Source: an uncultured Clostridia bacterium (lineage in GTDB: Bacteria; Bacillota; Clostridia; Christensenellales; Borkfalkiaceae). From it: 19,015 nucleotides of DNA. Of the stretch, positions 5,889 through 17,200 are shown piece by piece; position 1 is the stretch's first letter; each line of letters opens with the position of its first letter. The position numbers and the translations under genes were made by a program. The stretch lies in NCBI GenBank assembly GCA_947629735.1, contig CANREX010000011.1, positions 1 through 19,015 on the forward strand. The letters are read 5' to 3'. A model generated the notes under the pieces. That model ran no database searches. It was not told where the DNA came from and saw only the letters and a program-made list of their open reading frames with translations.

Positions 5889-8800
5889 ATGAAGAAGTTC
5901 TTCGCAACGCTGGTTGTTTTGCTCGCATGCGTGTTCTGCGTGGCGTTCGCTGCCTGCGGCAATCAGAACAAAGTGACTATCTCGCTGGTGTACGGCGATA
6001 ACGAGGTTACGGAAAAGCAACTCGAAGAGGGCGAACAGTTCGAATTGCCCGAAGCCGAAAGGGACGGCTACGTGTTCGAGGGTTGGTTTGCCGATTCCTC
6101 GTTTACGGGTTCGGCGGTAACGGAAGTGACCGCTTCCGAAAACGCGACTTACTACGCAAAGTGGTCGCAGCTCTTCACGGTAACGCTCGACGCGAAGGGC
6201 GGCAGCCTCGCTTCAAGTTCATTTACGCTTAAAGAGGGCGCTTCCCTTTACGAGGCTTTGGCAAACTATACGCCCACCAAGGCGGATTACAAGTTCGACG
6301 CATGGCTCAACGGCACGACGGAAGTCACCGCCAACACCAAAATGCCCTCGGCGAACGTTACGTTAGAGGCGAGGTACAAGGTAAAATACACTATCGTCGT
6401 GTACAAGGAAAACCTCGCGGGCACTGAGTTTGTGAAAGACGAAGAGGACGTCGTGGATTACGGCTATGTCGGCGCGACTCTCTCTCCCGAACTGCCTGCG
6501 GACGTCATCAAGGGCTTCTCCATAGACGAGGAGCATGAGGGGAGCGAATTGGAACTCACCCTTTCCGAGACGGCTTCGGACAACGTATTCACGTATTATC
6601 TGACGAGGAATTCCTACACCGTCAACTTCTACGCCAATTATCCCGAAGCGGACAGCGACGGCGAGCCTGTCGGCACGGTCACCAAGAGGTACGGCGACCC
6701 CGTAACCCTTCCTTCCGACCTGTTCACCGACGGCTATTGCCTTGTGGGCTGGGGCTTCACCACTGACGGCGAAGCAGCTTACGAAGTCGATTCCATGACG
6801 GGCAACGTGTTCAACGAAGAGCAGGAAAAAGTCATCTCGACATTTGAACCCGACAGGGATATGAGCCTTTACGGCGTATGGTCCAAGGGGTATTCCGAGC
6901 TGTTCGGCGGAGGTGATTCAATCTATATCACCGACGAAGAGAGCGGCGTGGCGTATCTCAATCGCGACGGCGTGTTCTTCAAGGGCACTTACAACGCCGA
7001 AACGGGCATGGCGGTATTTGCGGGCGAGTACGACGAACCCCACACCGAGTGCAAGATACTTCCCGACGGCACGTTTGCTTACTATATAGGCGCGCTTATC
7101 AACGCCGAATATTATCTCTATGACGTCACCCTGCAAGGCAGCGGGGCGTCGGCTTCGCTGTATAGCAATACCAAACTTACGTTTGACGGCTACAACGGCT
7201 TGCGCTATCAGATAGATAGCGATATAAACGAAGGCACGTTTACCGTCGACGACGATGGTTATCTCCACGCGACGTTTACGGAAGGCACTCTCGCGGGGCA
7301 GACGGCGATATTTATGCTCACCACCGCAAGAGTGAGCTCGGGCGAGGTCTACAATGCATTCCGCGTCCGCGACGAGGCGGAATATGAAGCCGGCACGGTT
7401 TATCGCGGAGTGGTGGTAAACGGTCAGCTCACCTATTATACATCGCAGTATTCCGTAGTATTTACGGGCTTCCACACGGCGGCGTTGATGCAGAACGGCT
7501 CTGCTACAACTTGCCTCAGCTTTGTAGACGGCGATATGTTCACCCTTGTTTCCGTATCTTCCAGCGGCTCGACGAGCGTGCTGTTCACGGGCAAGTTCGT
7601 GGATATCAACGACGAACACTGCTATTTGATTTACAATGAAGCTTACGATTTGACCGCGACGAGCGGCAGCGAAACGCTCGAACTCGACGGCTGCGGCAAA
7701 GCGGTTTACAGCTATGCGGGCGGCAGTGTCAACGGTTACTACTCAACAAGTTCCACGGGCTTCGGCGATTCGCTTGTTACGATGATAGTGGACGGCAGGG
7801 AATACGCAAACTTTATCGTAACTGCGAAAACATTCGTCAAGAAGTCTGCGGGGTACAGAGAACTCAACTACGCGCGCCTTAATCCCGAAACAGGAAATGT
7901 TAACATTTACAATGCGACCTATCTCGTGCTCAACGACAACGGAGAGGGTACGGCTTCTATCTATTGTTCCCCCGCGCAGGAGAGGAAGGTAACAAAAGTC
8001 TCCACGGGCACATGGGAACTTGTTAACGGCTTGTATGTATATAAGAAAACCACGTGGGATTCGGCTATCGTTACTGAGGAAGAGCTTTCCGTTCCCTTCC
8101 CCGCCGAATTCAGCGAATTTGTGTTTACAACTTCATCTATGTCTACGATGGCGGCAGGCACATTCAATGTATCTGTCTGGGTAAAGTACAAGCAAACGGA
8201 AAGCGCGGCGGATACTCCGCTCTATACGGAATATAACCCCATAGCGGGTCAGAGCGGCAAGCTTGCCCTTCTCGATAACGGCAATGTTGCCATATACACG
8301 GTTACGAGCGGCGGCGAGGAGACGAACATCGCTGGCTCTTACAGGCGCACCTCGTCTACGGGCTTGCTTACACTCACGGTAGCTTCCAACAGCGCGCTGT
8401 ACTTTATCATAAACGAAACGGATAAGACGTTCGAGCTGCTCGACTACGCGCCCTACACCCTCGACGCGCTCGACCCCGAATGGGTGGTAGACGATTCTTC
8501 CTATCTTTCGTTCACGGGCAGACTTGCGAAAGTTGGCGACGAGGAGTTCTACGTCTGCACCTATAACACGGTTACGGGTCAGGACGCAAACGGCAGGGAT
8601 ATAGTCAATACCGTAAAAGGCAAAGTCAAGATGGACACCGTGCACGGCGAAAACGTATTCACCTCGGACGACAACACCATAACGTTCAAATACAAGATGC
8701 TTACTAACACGAGGACGGGCGCAAAATACTATTCGCGCTACAACGAAAAGGCGGCGGGCAGATACTTGTCGGAATATAATGTGCTCGAACTCGACGGCTA

Positions 8801-10997
8801 CGGCACGAGCGCGGAGCTCGACGGCAGGGAATGTACCTATATCGTGGATGAAAACAACTTCGTCACCCTGCTCTATTCCGATGGCTATGTATATTTAGAT
8901 ATTAAGGAAGTAGGCGGCGAAAAGACATTCACCCTCCGCGACGAGGCGTACGGAACATATATTCTGTTCAACAACAGGCACTTAAACGGCTACTATCTGC
9001 GCTTCGACGGCTACGGCAAGCTCGAAGTGTTCACGAGGGAACTCAACACGCAGAAAAATCAATATGAAGATAAGTTCATAGACGAGGACGGCTCTTACAC
9101 GTTAGACGGCGACAGGGTATTCATAAGCTATTCCAACGGCACGGTAGACGTGGTTGACAGGGAAGGCAGATTTGACGTAATACAGATCGATTCCACGCCT
9201 TATAACGTATTCTGCTTCACCTATATGGACGAGTTCTACGGCAAATACGTCAGCGAATCCGATTGGTCGGTAATAGAGCTCAACGGATACGGCATGGCTG
9301 TAAAGCACACTGCGGAAGGCGCGGTTGAAGTCGGCATGTACGAGATAATAACCGAAGAGTTGTTCTACTATATCAACGACGACGGCACGGACGCGGCGAT
9401 TTACAGATACGACGACGTCGCGCTCACCGCAACGCCCATATCGCTGAGGGCGCGCGCATATTACACCACCGACATGAATGTTCTGAACTTCACGCGGTAC
9501 GGCTTCGCCATAATCAACGGCACGGACGACACCTATTATTACGACATAGTGGATAACCACATAATTATCTATGAATATGTCGAAGAGGGTGGCGACGGCG
9601 TAAGCAAATACGGTTTCAGAACGAGAGATTTGGGCGAGTTCGGTACTGAAAAGATAGTATACGAAGGGGAAGAATATTTGTTCAACGACGGCAGCGCGAT
9701 AACCTTTACGAGGATAGAGAGCGACAAGAATAACTACCGCGCTCCCGTGTCTGTCGAAGGCGAAGGCGGCGAAAAAACGATAGAAAAGCAGCCCATAGAA
9801 AGCCTTATATTCTCGCCCCGCGGCGGCGAAGATTCCTACCAGGCGAGCGGCAGAGCCACGATAGGCGGCACGAATTACAGCTGCACCATAAACCGCTTGA
9901 CAAACGAGGACGGCACTTCCGATTACTATATGTATATAAGTTCGAGTTCGTTGAGGTTCAAGCTCGCGCTCACATACGGCGGCGTTGACGCAGAGGGCAA
10001 TTCGCTCAGCACGTTTACGATAGTCGGGCTCGACGATATGTCTCCCATATTCTATGCGCAGACATATCTGCTCAACGCGCTCTTCGGACAGCTCTTCGGC
10101 ATATCCGTGTCCAATACCTACGGCATGTTGCAAATCAACACTGAATACGACGCGGATTCGGAATCGACGGGAAAGACCTATCTGACGGCGGCGTTCGGTT
10201 CGAGCTCCGGCATGTACGACCTCGAAGGCAATATAATAAGTCTGAACAGAGTGCCCGTCGAATATGACGAGACAACTTCCCGCTACACCCTCAGCTTCAC
10301 CGCTCCGGACGATTGCGAATACGAGATGGCGTTCTCGCTCGGCTCGTTCATGGGCATGAACGCATATGCGATGGAATACGTGACGCGCAAGCAGGTGCTG
10401 ACGAGCGGAAATTACACGCTCACGGTAAACACAGTCATCTATTCCGACCTGTATAACCGCGGATCGATATACAGCATGTCGCTCATGGATGGCGATAAGA
10501 TAACCTTCGACAGAGGTCTCAACCGCGACGGCGGCGTGTACTACGTTTCGAGGACGAAGGGCGACGACGGAAAGATAACCGCGACCGAATATTACGCGAT
10601 AAACTTGAAGCGCAACGCTCTCGGCGATAACGCTTCTGACGAAGACAAGCAGGTTTACAGCCGCATCGTTCCCGAATTCGACGAGACCACTTTGGAAATA
10701 ACCAAGCTCGAAAACGTAAAGACGTACTATGACGAGAGCGGCAAATCCTACGTCGACATCGACGAAACCGCGCAAAAAGTTCTGGCATTGTTCGTCTACG
10801 ACGAGGAAAAAGAGGCTGTGATCGTCTATACCGTAACGGAGTGCACTCTTGCGGAAGGCGTTTACACCGCAAAAGTTTCGGATACTCTCAGCTACACCGT
10901 TAAGATAATCAAGGGCAAGGCAAAACTTACGGAAGTTCCCACCACGGGCGGCGAAGAGTCGGAAGGCGATGACGACGAGACAAAGGCGGCGTCTTAA
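5889..10997 (+). CDS. giant InlB-repeat lipoprotein with degenerate DGYG-type beta repeats
   Basis: A 1702-residue surface lipoprotein of unknown function. The signal peptide MKKFFATLVVLLA ends in the lipobox AFAAC, so Cys23 should carry the lipid anchor. Residues 29-331 hold about four modules of the InlB B-repeat/MucBP-like kind; the first ends in ATYYAKW at 92, the second near 163, and the last in LYGVW at 331. From about 340 onward the protein consists of divergent units of about 70-170 residues. Each is marked by a hydrophobic strand followed by a DGYG-like turn: FDGYNG (432), LDGCG (599), LNDNG (681), LDNGN (795), LDGYG (968), FDGYG (1039), LNGYG (1131) and FTRYG (1201). The composition is rich in Tyr, Asp, Thr and Gly, and many units contain G-x-Y strands like a small beta barrel. 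No enzyme motif, LPXTG signal or transmembrane helix was seen; the end is acidic. AAGGAG lies 7 bases from the ATG. It probably acts in adhesion or ligand binding outside the cell, together with the downstream protease. Confidence 0.85.
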   Translation: MKKFFATLVVLLACVFCVAFAACGNQNKVTISLVYGDNEVTEKQLEEGEQFELPEAERDGYVFEGWFADSSFTGSAVTEVTASENATYYAKWSQLFTVTLDAKGGSLASSSFTLKEGASLYEALANYTPTKADYKFDAWLNGTTEVTANTKMPSANVTLEARYKVKYTIVVYKENLAGTEFVKDEEDVVDYGYVGATLSPELPADVIKGFSIDEEHEGSELELTLSETASDNVFTYYLTRNSYTVNFYANYPEADSDGEPVGTVTKRYGDPVTLPSDLFTDGYCLVGWGFTTDGEAAYEVDSMTGNVFNEEQEKVISTFEPDRDMSLYGVWSKGYSELFGGGDSIYITDEESGVAYLNRDGVFFKGTYNAETGMAVFAGEYDEPHTECKILPDGTFAYYIGALINAEYYLYDVTLQGSGASASLYSNTKLTFDGYNGLRYQIDSDINEGTFTVDDDGYLHATFTEGTLAGQTAIFMLTTARVSSGEVYNAFRVRDEAEYEAGTVYRGVVVNGQLTYYTSQYSVVFTGFHTAALMQNGSATTCLSFVDGDMFTLVSVSSSGSTSVLFTGKFVDINDEHCYLIYNEAYDLTATSGSETLELDGCGKAVYSYAGGSVNGYYSTSSTGFGDSLVTMIVDGREYANFIVTAKTFVKKSAGYRELNYARLNPETGNVNIYNATYLVLNDNGEGTASIYCSPAQERKVTKVSTGTWELVNGLYVYKKTTWDSAIVTEEELSVPFPAEFSEFVFTTSSMSTMAAGTFNVSVWVKYKQTESAADTPLYTEYNPIAGQSGKLALLDNGNVAIYTVTSGGEETNIAGSYRRTSSTGLLTLTVASNSALYFIINETDKTFELLDYAPYTLDALDPEWVVDDSSYLSFTGRLAKVGDEEFYVCTYNTVTGQDANGRDIVNTVKGKVKMDTVHGENVFTSDDNTITFKYKMLTNTRTGAKYYSRYNEKAAGRYLSEYNVLELDGYGTSAELDGRECTYIVDENNFVTLLYSDGYVYLDIKEVGGEKTFTLRDEAYGTYILFNNRHLNGYYLRFDGYGKLEVFTRELNTQKNQYEDKFIDEDGSYTLDGDRVFISYSNGTVDVVDREGRFDVIQIDSTPYNVFCFTYMDEFYGKYVSESDWSVIELNGYGMAVKHTAEGAVEVGMYEIITEELFYYINDDGTDAAIYRYDDVALTATPISLRARAYYTTDMNVLNFTRYGFAIINGTDDTYYYDIVDNHIIIYEYVEEGGDGVSKYGFRTRDLGEFGTEKIVYEGEEYLFNDGSAITFTRIESDKNNYRAPVSVEGEGGEKTIEKQPIESLIFSPRGGEDSYQASGRATIGGTNYSCTINRLTNEDGTSDYYMYISSSSLRFKLALTYGGVDAEGNSLSTFTIVGLDDMSPIFYAQTYLLNALFGQLFGISVSNTYGMLQINTEYDADSESTGKTYLTAAFGSSSGMYDLEGNIISLNRVPVEYDETTSRYTLSFTAPDDCEYEMAFSLGSFMGMNAYAMEYVTRKQVLTSGNYTLTVNTVIYSDLYNRGSIYSMSLMDGDKITFDRGLNRDGGVYYVSRTKGDDGKITATEYYAINLKRNALGDNASDEDKQVYSRIVPEFDETTLEITKLENVKTYYDESGKSYVDIDETAQKVLALFVYDEEKEAVIVYTVTECTLAEGVYTAKVSDTLSYTVKIIKGKAKLTEVPTTGGEESEGDDDETKAAS

Positions 10998-11110
10998 TAT
11001 CTCAATATTATTAAATAATAATGTAAAGCGGCAAAACCGCACCCATACGGGATAACGCGGCAGCCGCCCGCAACAAAACGCGGGCAAACAGCAGAAGATA
11101 ACCGCAAAAA

Positions 11111-11136
11111 GATAAAAAGATAAGATAAAAAGATTA
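11111..11136 (+). repeat. tandem 13-bp A-rich repeat
   Basis: Two adjoining units, GATAAAAAGATAA (11111-11123) and GATAAAAAGATTA (11124-11136), differ at one base. On the transcript this would be an unstructured purine-rich stretch about 90 bases before the protease start. Confidence 0.7.
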
Positions 11137-11146
11137 AAGTTAAATA

Positions 11147-11162
11147 CGCGCCGCGCGGCGCG
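11147..11162 (+). repeat. perfect 16-bp GC-only palindrome
   Basis: CGCGCCGCGCGGCGCG is identical to its own reverse complement. Part of it (CGCGCGGCG) recurs about 20 bases downstream, near 11172. It lies in a leader that is otherwise A-rich, 63 bases before the protease start. It may be a protein-binding site or an RNA hairpin; function is unknown. Confidence 0.7.
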
Positions 11163-11225
11163 GAAGAAGCGACGCGCGGCGAAGATGTGAAAAAAGTAAA
11201 AATAAAATTACTGAAAGGAAAATAA

Positions 11226-14200
11226 ATGGCTAAGTTAAGAAAATCGGCAATAGGAATGACGGCGGTGCTTTCCGCGGGCTTTTTCGCGGCGAGCACGGTG
11301 GCGTTCGCATTCAAGGGCGACGAAACCGCAAACGTAACCGCAGACGGCGGGCGCATACAGCAGGTTGACGGTTTGGTCGACAACCGCACGGAAGAGTACT
11401 TCGACGGCAACGTCGTATATCGCCTGCCCGAGGAAGTGGCGGACGATCAGGATATCTCCGTAATCATCTCCATGAGCACGGATTCCGTAATGGACGTCTA
11501 CAACGATTCGCCGTTCGGCGGCACGTTTTCGGGCTTTTTGAAGACGGAGGCGGCGCGCGTTGCCGCCGACAAGGTGGAGATGGAGAGGAACAACCTCATA
11601 AAGACGTTGCGCTCCTCGGGCATCAAGTACACGCTCGGCGAAAAGTACGACACGCTTTTAAGCGGCTTCGAAGTGACCGTCAAGGCTTCCGACTTCGACG
11701 CGGTAAACGCCCTGTTCGAGGGCGAATCGCAGGTAATCGTCGGCGAAGTATACTACCCTGCGGAAACGCAGGTCGTCACCAACGAGGTTGACGTCTACGA
11801 AACGGGCATTTTCGACAGCTCCGAGTGCGATTATCAGGGCGACAAAGTCGTCGTCGCAGTTCTTGATACGGGCTGTGACTACACGCACACGGCGTTCGCA
11901 ATAGACCCTCCGGAAGAGGCGGAAGGTTTCTCCGCTGCCGAAATAGCTACAAAGGTCAGGACGACGTCTTTGAGGGCGTCTGAATTCACCCCCGGGCTTA
12001 CGGGCAACGACGTATATGTCAGCAAGAAAATTCCCTACGCTTACGACTACGCGGACAAAGATCCCGACGTCGCGCCCATCAACGAAGAACACGGCACGCA
12101 CGTCGCGGGCATTATAGCGGGCAAGGACGACGAGATAACGGGCGTCGCGCCCAACGCGCAGCTCGCGATAATGAAGGTCTTTTCCGACAGCTCCGAGGGC
12201 GCAAAGACGAGCTGGATTCTCGCCGCTCTCGAAGACAGCGTAAAGTTGGGCGTCGACGTCATCAACATGTCGCTCGGCGGCACTTGCGGCTTTTCGAGGG
12301 AGATAGACGACGTAAGAAAGAACGAAATTTACGACAGCATAGAGGAAGCGGGCATATCGCTCATCGTCGCCGCGGGCAACGATTACAACTCCACTTTCGG
12401 TTCGACCAAAAACGGCAACCTCGGCTTGACTTCCAACCCCGATTCGGGCACGGTCGGCTCGCCTTCGACATATGGCGCGTCGCTCTCGGTAGCTTCCGTA
12501 GACGGCGTTAAGACCCCCTATATAAAGTACCTCGACGACATAATTTACTTCAAGGAAGCGACGACTTCCTCGGTAGAGCAGAAGGACTTCGTCGACGATA
12601 TCTTAAAAACCGTCGGCGCGGAGAACAGCTATGACTTCGACTACGTGACTATCCCCGGCGTGGGGCGTTCCTCCGACTATATGGAGACGGGCGATTTCTA
12701 CCACAACAAGATAGTTCTGGTAAAGCGCGGCGACACCACGTTCGAAGATAAAGTAAGGGTCGCGCTCATGGAAAAAGGCGCGGCGGGTATCATAATTTAC
12801 AACAACGTCTCGGGCTCGATATCGATGTCCGTAGGCAAGGATATAGGCGCGGTTTGCTCGATCACGCAGGACGAGGGCGAAAAGCTCGCGGCTGCGGGCA
12901 CGGGCACGCTGCACATAAGCAGGGAGCAGGTTGCAGGACCTTTCATGTCCGACTTTTCGAGCTGGGGACCTACTTCCGACCTCAAAATCAAGCCCGAAAT
13001 AACGGCGCACGGCGGCGAAATCTACTCCTGTGTGCCCGGACAGAGATACGACAGACTTTCGGGCACTTCCATGGCGGCGCCCAACCAGGCGGGCGCGACA
13101 GCCCTCGTCAGGGACTACGTCAAGTCGGGTCTCAACTCGGACGGCACAAAGATATTCGGCGATCTCACCCCTCAGGAAGTCACCACAAGGGTAAATCAGC
13201 TGATGATGTCCACGGCGGATATCGTCTACAACAAGAACGGTTTGGCGTATTCGGTCAGAAAGCAGGGCTCGGGACTTATGAATATAATGTCCTCGATAAA
13301 CTCCGCTTCCTATATAACCACATATGAAAAGGACGCCGACGGAAACACCGTCGCTATGGACAAGACAAAGATAGAGCTCGGCGATGACAAGCAGAAGAAG
13401 GGCGTCTATGAGATGACTTTCGACGTCAACAACGTCTCCAAGCAGACCGTTTCTTACGATATAGGCTCTATCGTCATGACGGAAGGCGTCAGCACGACTT
13501 ATACGAGCCACGGCGAAACGACGGTTACCGAGGACGGCTACCTGTTCGACGACGCGGTTTTGGAGATAACGGGCGTTACGGGCGGCTCTTGCGAGGGCAA
13601 GAACGTCTCCGTCGGCGCGGGAGGCACGGCGAAAGTTTCGGTTAAAATCACCCTTTCGGCGGCAGATAAGGAATACCTCGATAAATCGTTTGAAAACGGC
13701 ATGTATGTCGAAGGCTTCATCACCTTGACCGCGGCGCAGGGCACGGGCGTCAATCTCAGCGTTCCCATGCTCGCGTTCTACGGCGATTGGACGCAAGCTC
13801 CCATCTTCGACGAGGAGTATTACGACACCAACAAGGACGAAGTCAACGACGGCATAGACGAAGCTGATAAACTCATGGAGGACGCGTACGCGACCAGAGT
13901 TCTCGGCGGACTGTACACCGACTATATCGGCACGCTCGGCTCTTACTACTTCATACAAGACCCCAATGCCACTCAGATAGCGGCGGACAAGGGCAAGATA
14001 GCCATCTCCAACAAGGAGGGCACGTCTTACGCGACGCTCAACAGGATAAGGAGCGTCAATGCGGGACTTTTGAGGAACTGCCGTGAAGTGGACATCACAA
14101 TAACCGAGGACGCGACGGGCAGGGTAGTCTTTTCAAGACAGGAAAACAACCAGACCAAGTCATTCTCCCGCGGAAGCAACATATACGCTTCGAGCGTGGA

Positions 14201-17200
14201 CGTCGATTTCGGCGCGTTGGAGTACGACCTCAAAAACAACACGAAATACACGGTAACGCTCGACGCGTACATCGATTACGGCGACAAGGCGGACCAGAAA
14301 AACAAGCGCGGCACATTCACGTTCCCGCTGTTCATAGACTTCGAAGCTCCGTTGGTGACGGGCGTCGTTTACAGGACGGAATACGACAGGACTACCAAAA
14401 AGACCAAGCTGTTTGCGGATATAAGCGTATACGACAACCACTATTCGCAAGCGGTCTCGTTAGGTTATGCGACAGAGTCGGAAGACCCCCGCTACATGGT
14501 GGCGCTCAATTCGTTCGGCAAGTACTATACGCCCGTATATTCGGGATTCAATTCGACGTCCACCGTCACGGTCGAACTCACCGACTACGTTCCGCTGATA
14601 AAGCAGTCCTGCGGTATAAAGTACGAATCGGACGGCAGCGCAACGCTCGTAAGGAACAACAATTCGTTTATCGTGACCTGCTATGACTACGCGATGAACT
14701 GCGCTTCATACGAAATTTCCCTTCCCGACGAGTTCGCGGCAATGTATTTCGAGCGCGACGGGGAAAAGACGGAAGAGATAAAGCTCAGCCCCAACGAAAC
14801 GCTCGACCTCACGTCGGTGCTCAAAGTTTATCCCGCGGACAGCTGGGTACAGACTCTCGACTTCGTTTCGAGCAACCCCGACGTCGCTTCGGTAATCAAC
14901 CAGACGCTCGTAGCAAAGAAGAGCGGCGAAACGACTATCACCGCAAGGGGCAACGATAAGGACGGCAATGCGGTCAGCGCGTCCGTCAAGATTACGGTGC
15001 TTTCGGAAGACGACGAAGGTTACGTCGGCGGATATTCCATACCGCAGGTAAACAGGTTCACGCTCACTTCCTATCACACCAATAAAGCGTATTACAGCGT
15101 CTCCAACAAGGAGAGGGAGATAGGCTTGACGGGTTACGACAACGACTTCGGCAATTCGTACAGCCTCTCCATGTTTCCTTCGGAGAGCGTGACCGTAAAG
15201 TACAGCCTCGATTCCTACTTCCCCGAAGCGACTTCCGTTGTCTATTCTGTGGGCAACTCGCGCGTGGCGACGGTAGACGATACGGGCACGATAGTAGCGC
15301 AGGCGGAGGGCACGACGATAGTCACCGTAAGCGTGCGCTATGAAGGCAAGCCCACCCTCTATTCGGAAAGAATAAATATAACGGTAAAAGACCCGTTCAC
15401 CACCAACAGCATTTACCTTATGTCCTATAAGGGCTTGGGCGGAACAGTCACCATACCCGACGACAGGGGCATAACCGAGATATATTCCTACGCGTTCTCC
15501 AACTATGAATACGTAGATAAGGATACCTCCGCGGGCGACGTCATAGACGAAGAAGACCCTCTCTATATCAAGCAGATGTATATCGGCGAAGATACGATAA
15601 AGAAGGTGATTATCCCCGAAGGCGTGGAGACGATACAGCAGTATGCGTTCGCCAACCTCACCGCGCTTGAAGAGGTAGTGCTGCCCTCGTCGCTCAAAAA
15701 GATAGGCGTCGGCGCGTTCCTCGGCTGCACCAAGCTCAGCAAGGTCAATTTGGGCGAAGTTCAGTTCATAAACAGCGACGCGTTCAGAAACTGCGCGTTC
15801 CAGGAAGTTGACCTCAGCTCGGTAGTGGCGATAGGCAATTACACATTCGCGAACAACAAGCTCAAATCGCTCACGCTGCCCGCGTCGTCTCAATCTCTCG
15901 GAGAGGGCGCGTTCAGCGGCAATGCGGATATGACCAATCTCGAATTCAAAGCCGCAAAGATAAAGATTGCACCCTACGTGTTCGCGGACTGTTCCAAGCT
16001 CATAAGGGTAAGCATCAACACCCCCGTGCTCGCCGCATACGCGTTCTCGGGCTGCACAAGGCTTGAATCGGTCACCCTCGGCAGGGACGTCGCGGTAATC
16101 GGCGAATACGCGTTTGCCAAGACGGCGGTCAAGCAATTCACAATAAACAGAAACAACACGGTATTCAAGACGGAAAATAACGGCGCGGACATCTACGAGG
16201 GCGAAAAACTCGTTTTAAGAGCTCCCGCCGCGGACTCCGCGAGGGGCACTGTAACCATTACCGCCACCGAGATAGAGGCGGGCGCGTTTGCGGGCAACAC
16301 CAACATGACGAGGGTAATCGCGCAGAACGCGGTAAAGGTGGGCGAGTACGCGTTTGCGGGCTGCACCAACCTCGTAGTGCTCACGATGCCCAACCTCACG
16401 GAAATAGGCGCGTACGCGTTCTATAATACTAAGATAGAGCAGACCCCCGACCTTTCGAAGGTGACGAGCATAGGCAACTACGCCTTTGCAAGGACGGACG
16501 TAAGGCAAGTCACCCTTCCCGACAAGATAGAGGTAGGCGAGGGCGCGTTCTACAACTGCACGAGCCTCACTTCCGTGACGATAGGCGACGACGCCAAGAT
16601 AGGTCTCGGCGCGTTCGCAAATCCCATTGCGGACTTAACATATGAGAGCACCGACGATACGACCGTGTTCAACTACTACTACACCCGCTACACCTACGAT
16701 ATCAAGAACGAGGCGACGGGCGAAGTGGAGAGCAGAATAACGTTCTACAAATACAACATTTCCGAAATTTCGCAGTCCAAGCTCGCGGAAGTCAGCATAG
16801 GCGCAAATGCGGACATCGGTTCGAACGCGTTCGCGGGCAACGTGAAACTTGCGACCCTGACGCTCGGCGACGGCGCGACGATAGGCGAAGCCGCGTTCTA
16901 CAACGCGGTGTCGTTGAAGAGCGTTGACCTCTCCGCAGTCAAATCGATAGGCGCGATAGCCTTCTCGGGCAACGTCGCATACGATTACTACGCCGTTACG
17001 CGCGGGACGAGGACGGTCTATTCGCGGGCGCGTAACTTCTTCTACCGCGACGGCAATTTTTACGTTTCGAGCTACGTCAACAGCTATTTCGCACCCGAAA
17101 TCGAGGAAGCGGACCTCTCCTCGGCGAGCGAAGTGGGCGCATACGCGTTCGCGTACAACTCCAAGCTCGCGTCGGTGAAGCTCGGCTCGTTGGAGACGAT

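Larger units (their letters stand above)
10998..11225 (+). other. spacer between the giant lipoprotein and protease genes
   Basis: No gene. It contains in order: an AT dyad (near 11008-11022); a small GCGG-CAAAA-CCGC hairpin (near 11029-11041); a stronger hairpin, GCCCGC (11066-11071) pairing with GCGGGC (11080-11085); a 13-bp tandem repeat; and a GC palindrome. None of the hairpins is followed by a T-run, so full termination is not supported. No clear -35/-10 pair is seen, so the protease gene is probably read from the promoter at 5786. The protease ribosome binding site is AAAGGAA (11214-11220). Confidence 0.5.

Noticed and set aside
5786..6001. Small + strand frame of 71 codons across the lipoprotein promoter and start
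   Set aside because: It overlaps the promoter and the well-supported lipoprotein start in another frame and has no ribosome binding site or recognisable product.
9102..11087. Open reading frame of 661 codons on the minus strand, with others at 12603-13958 and 14706-16136
   Set aside because: They lie opposite the two giant genes. The translations are Arg/Val/Tyr-rich with no domain, signal peptide or ribosome binding site; the frames are open because the sense genes use GAC/TAC/GCG-type codons, which avoid antisense stops.
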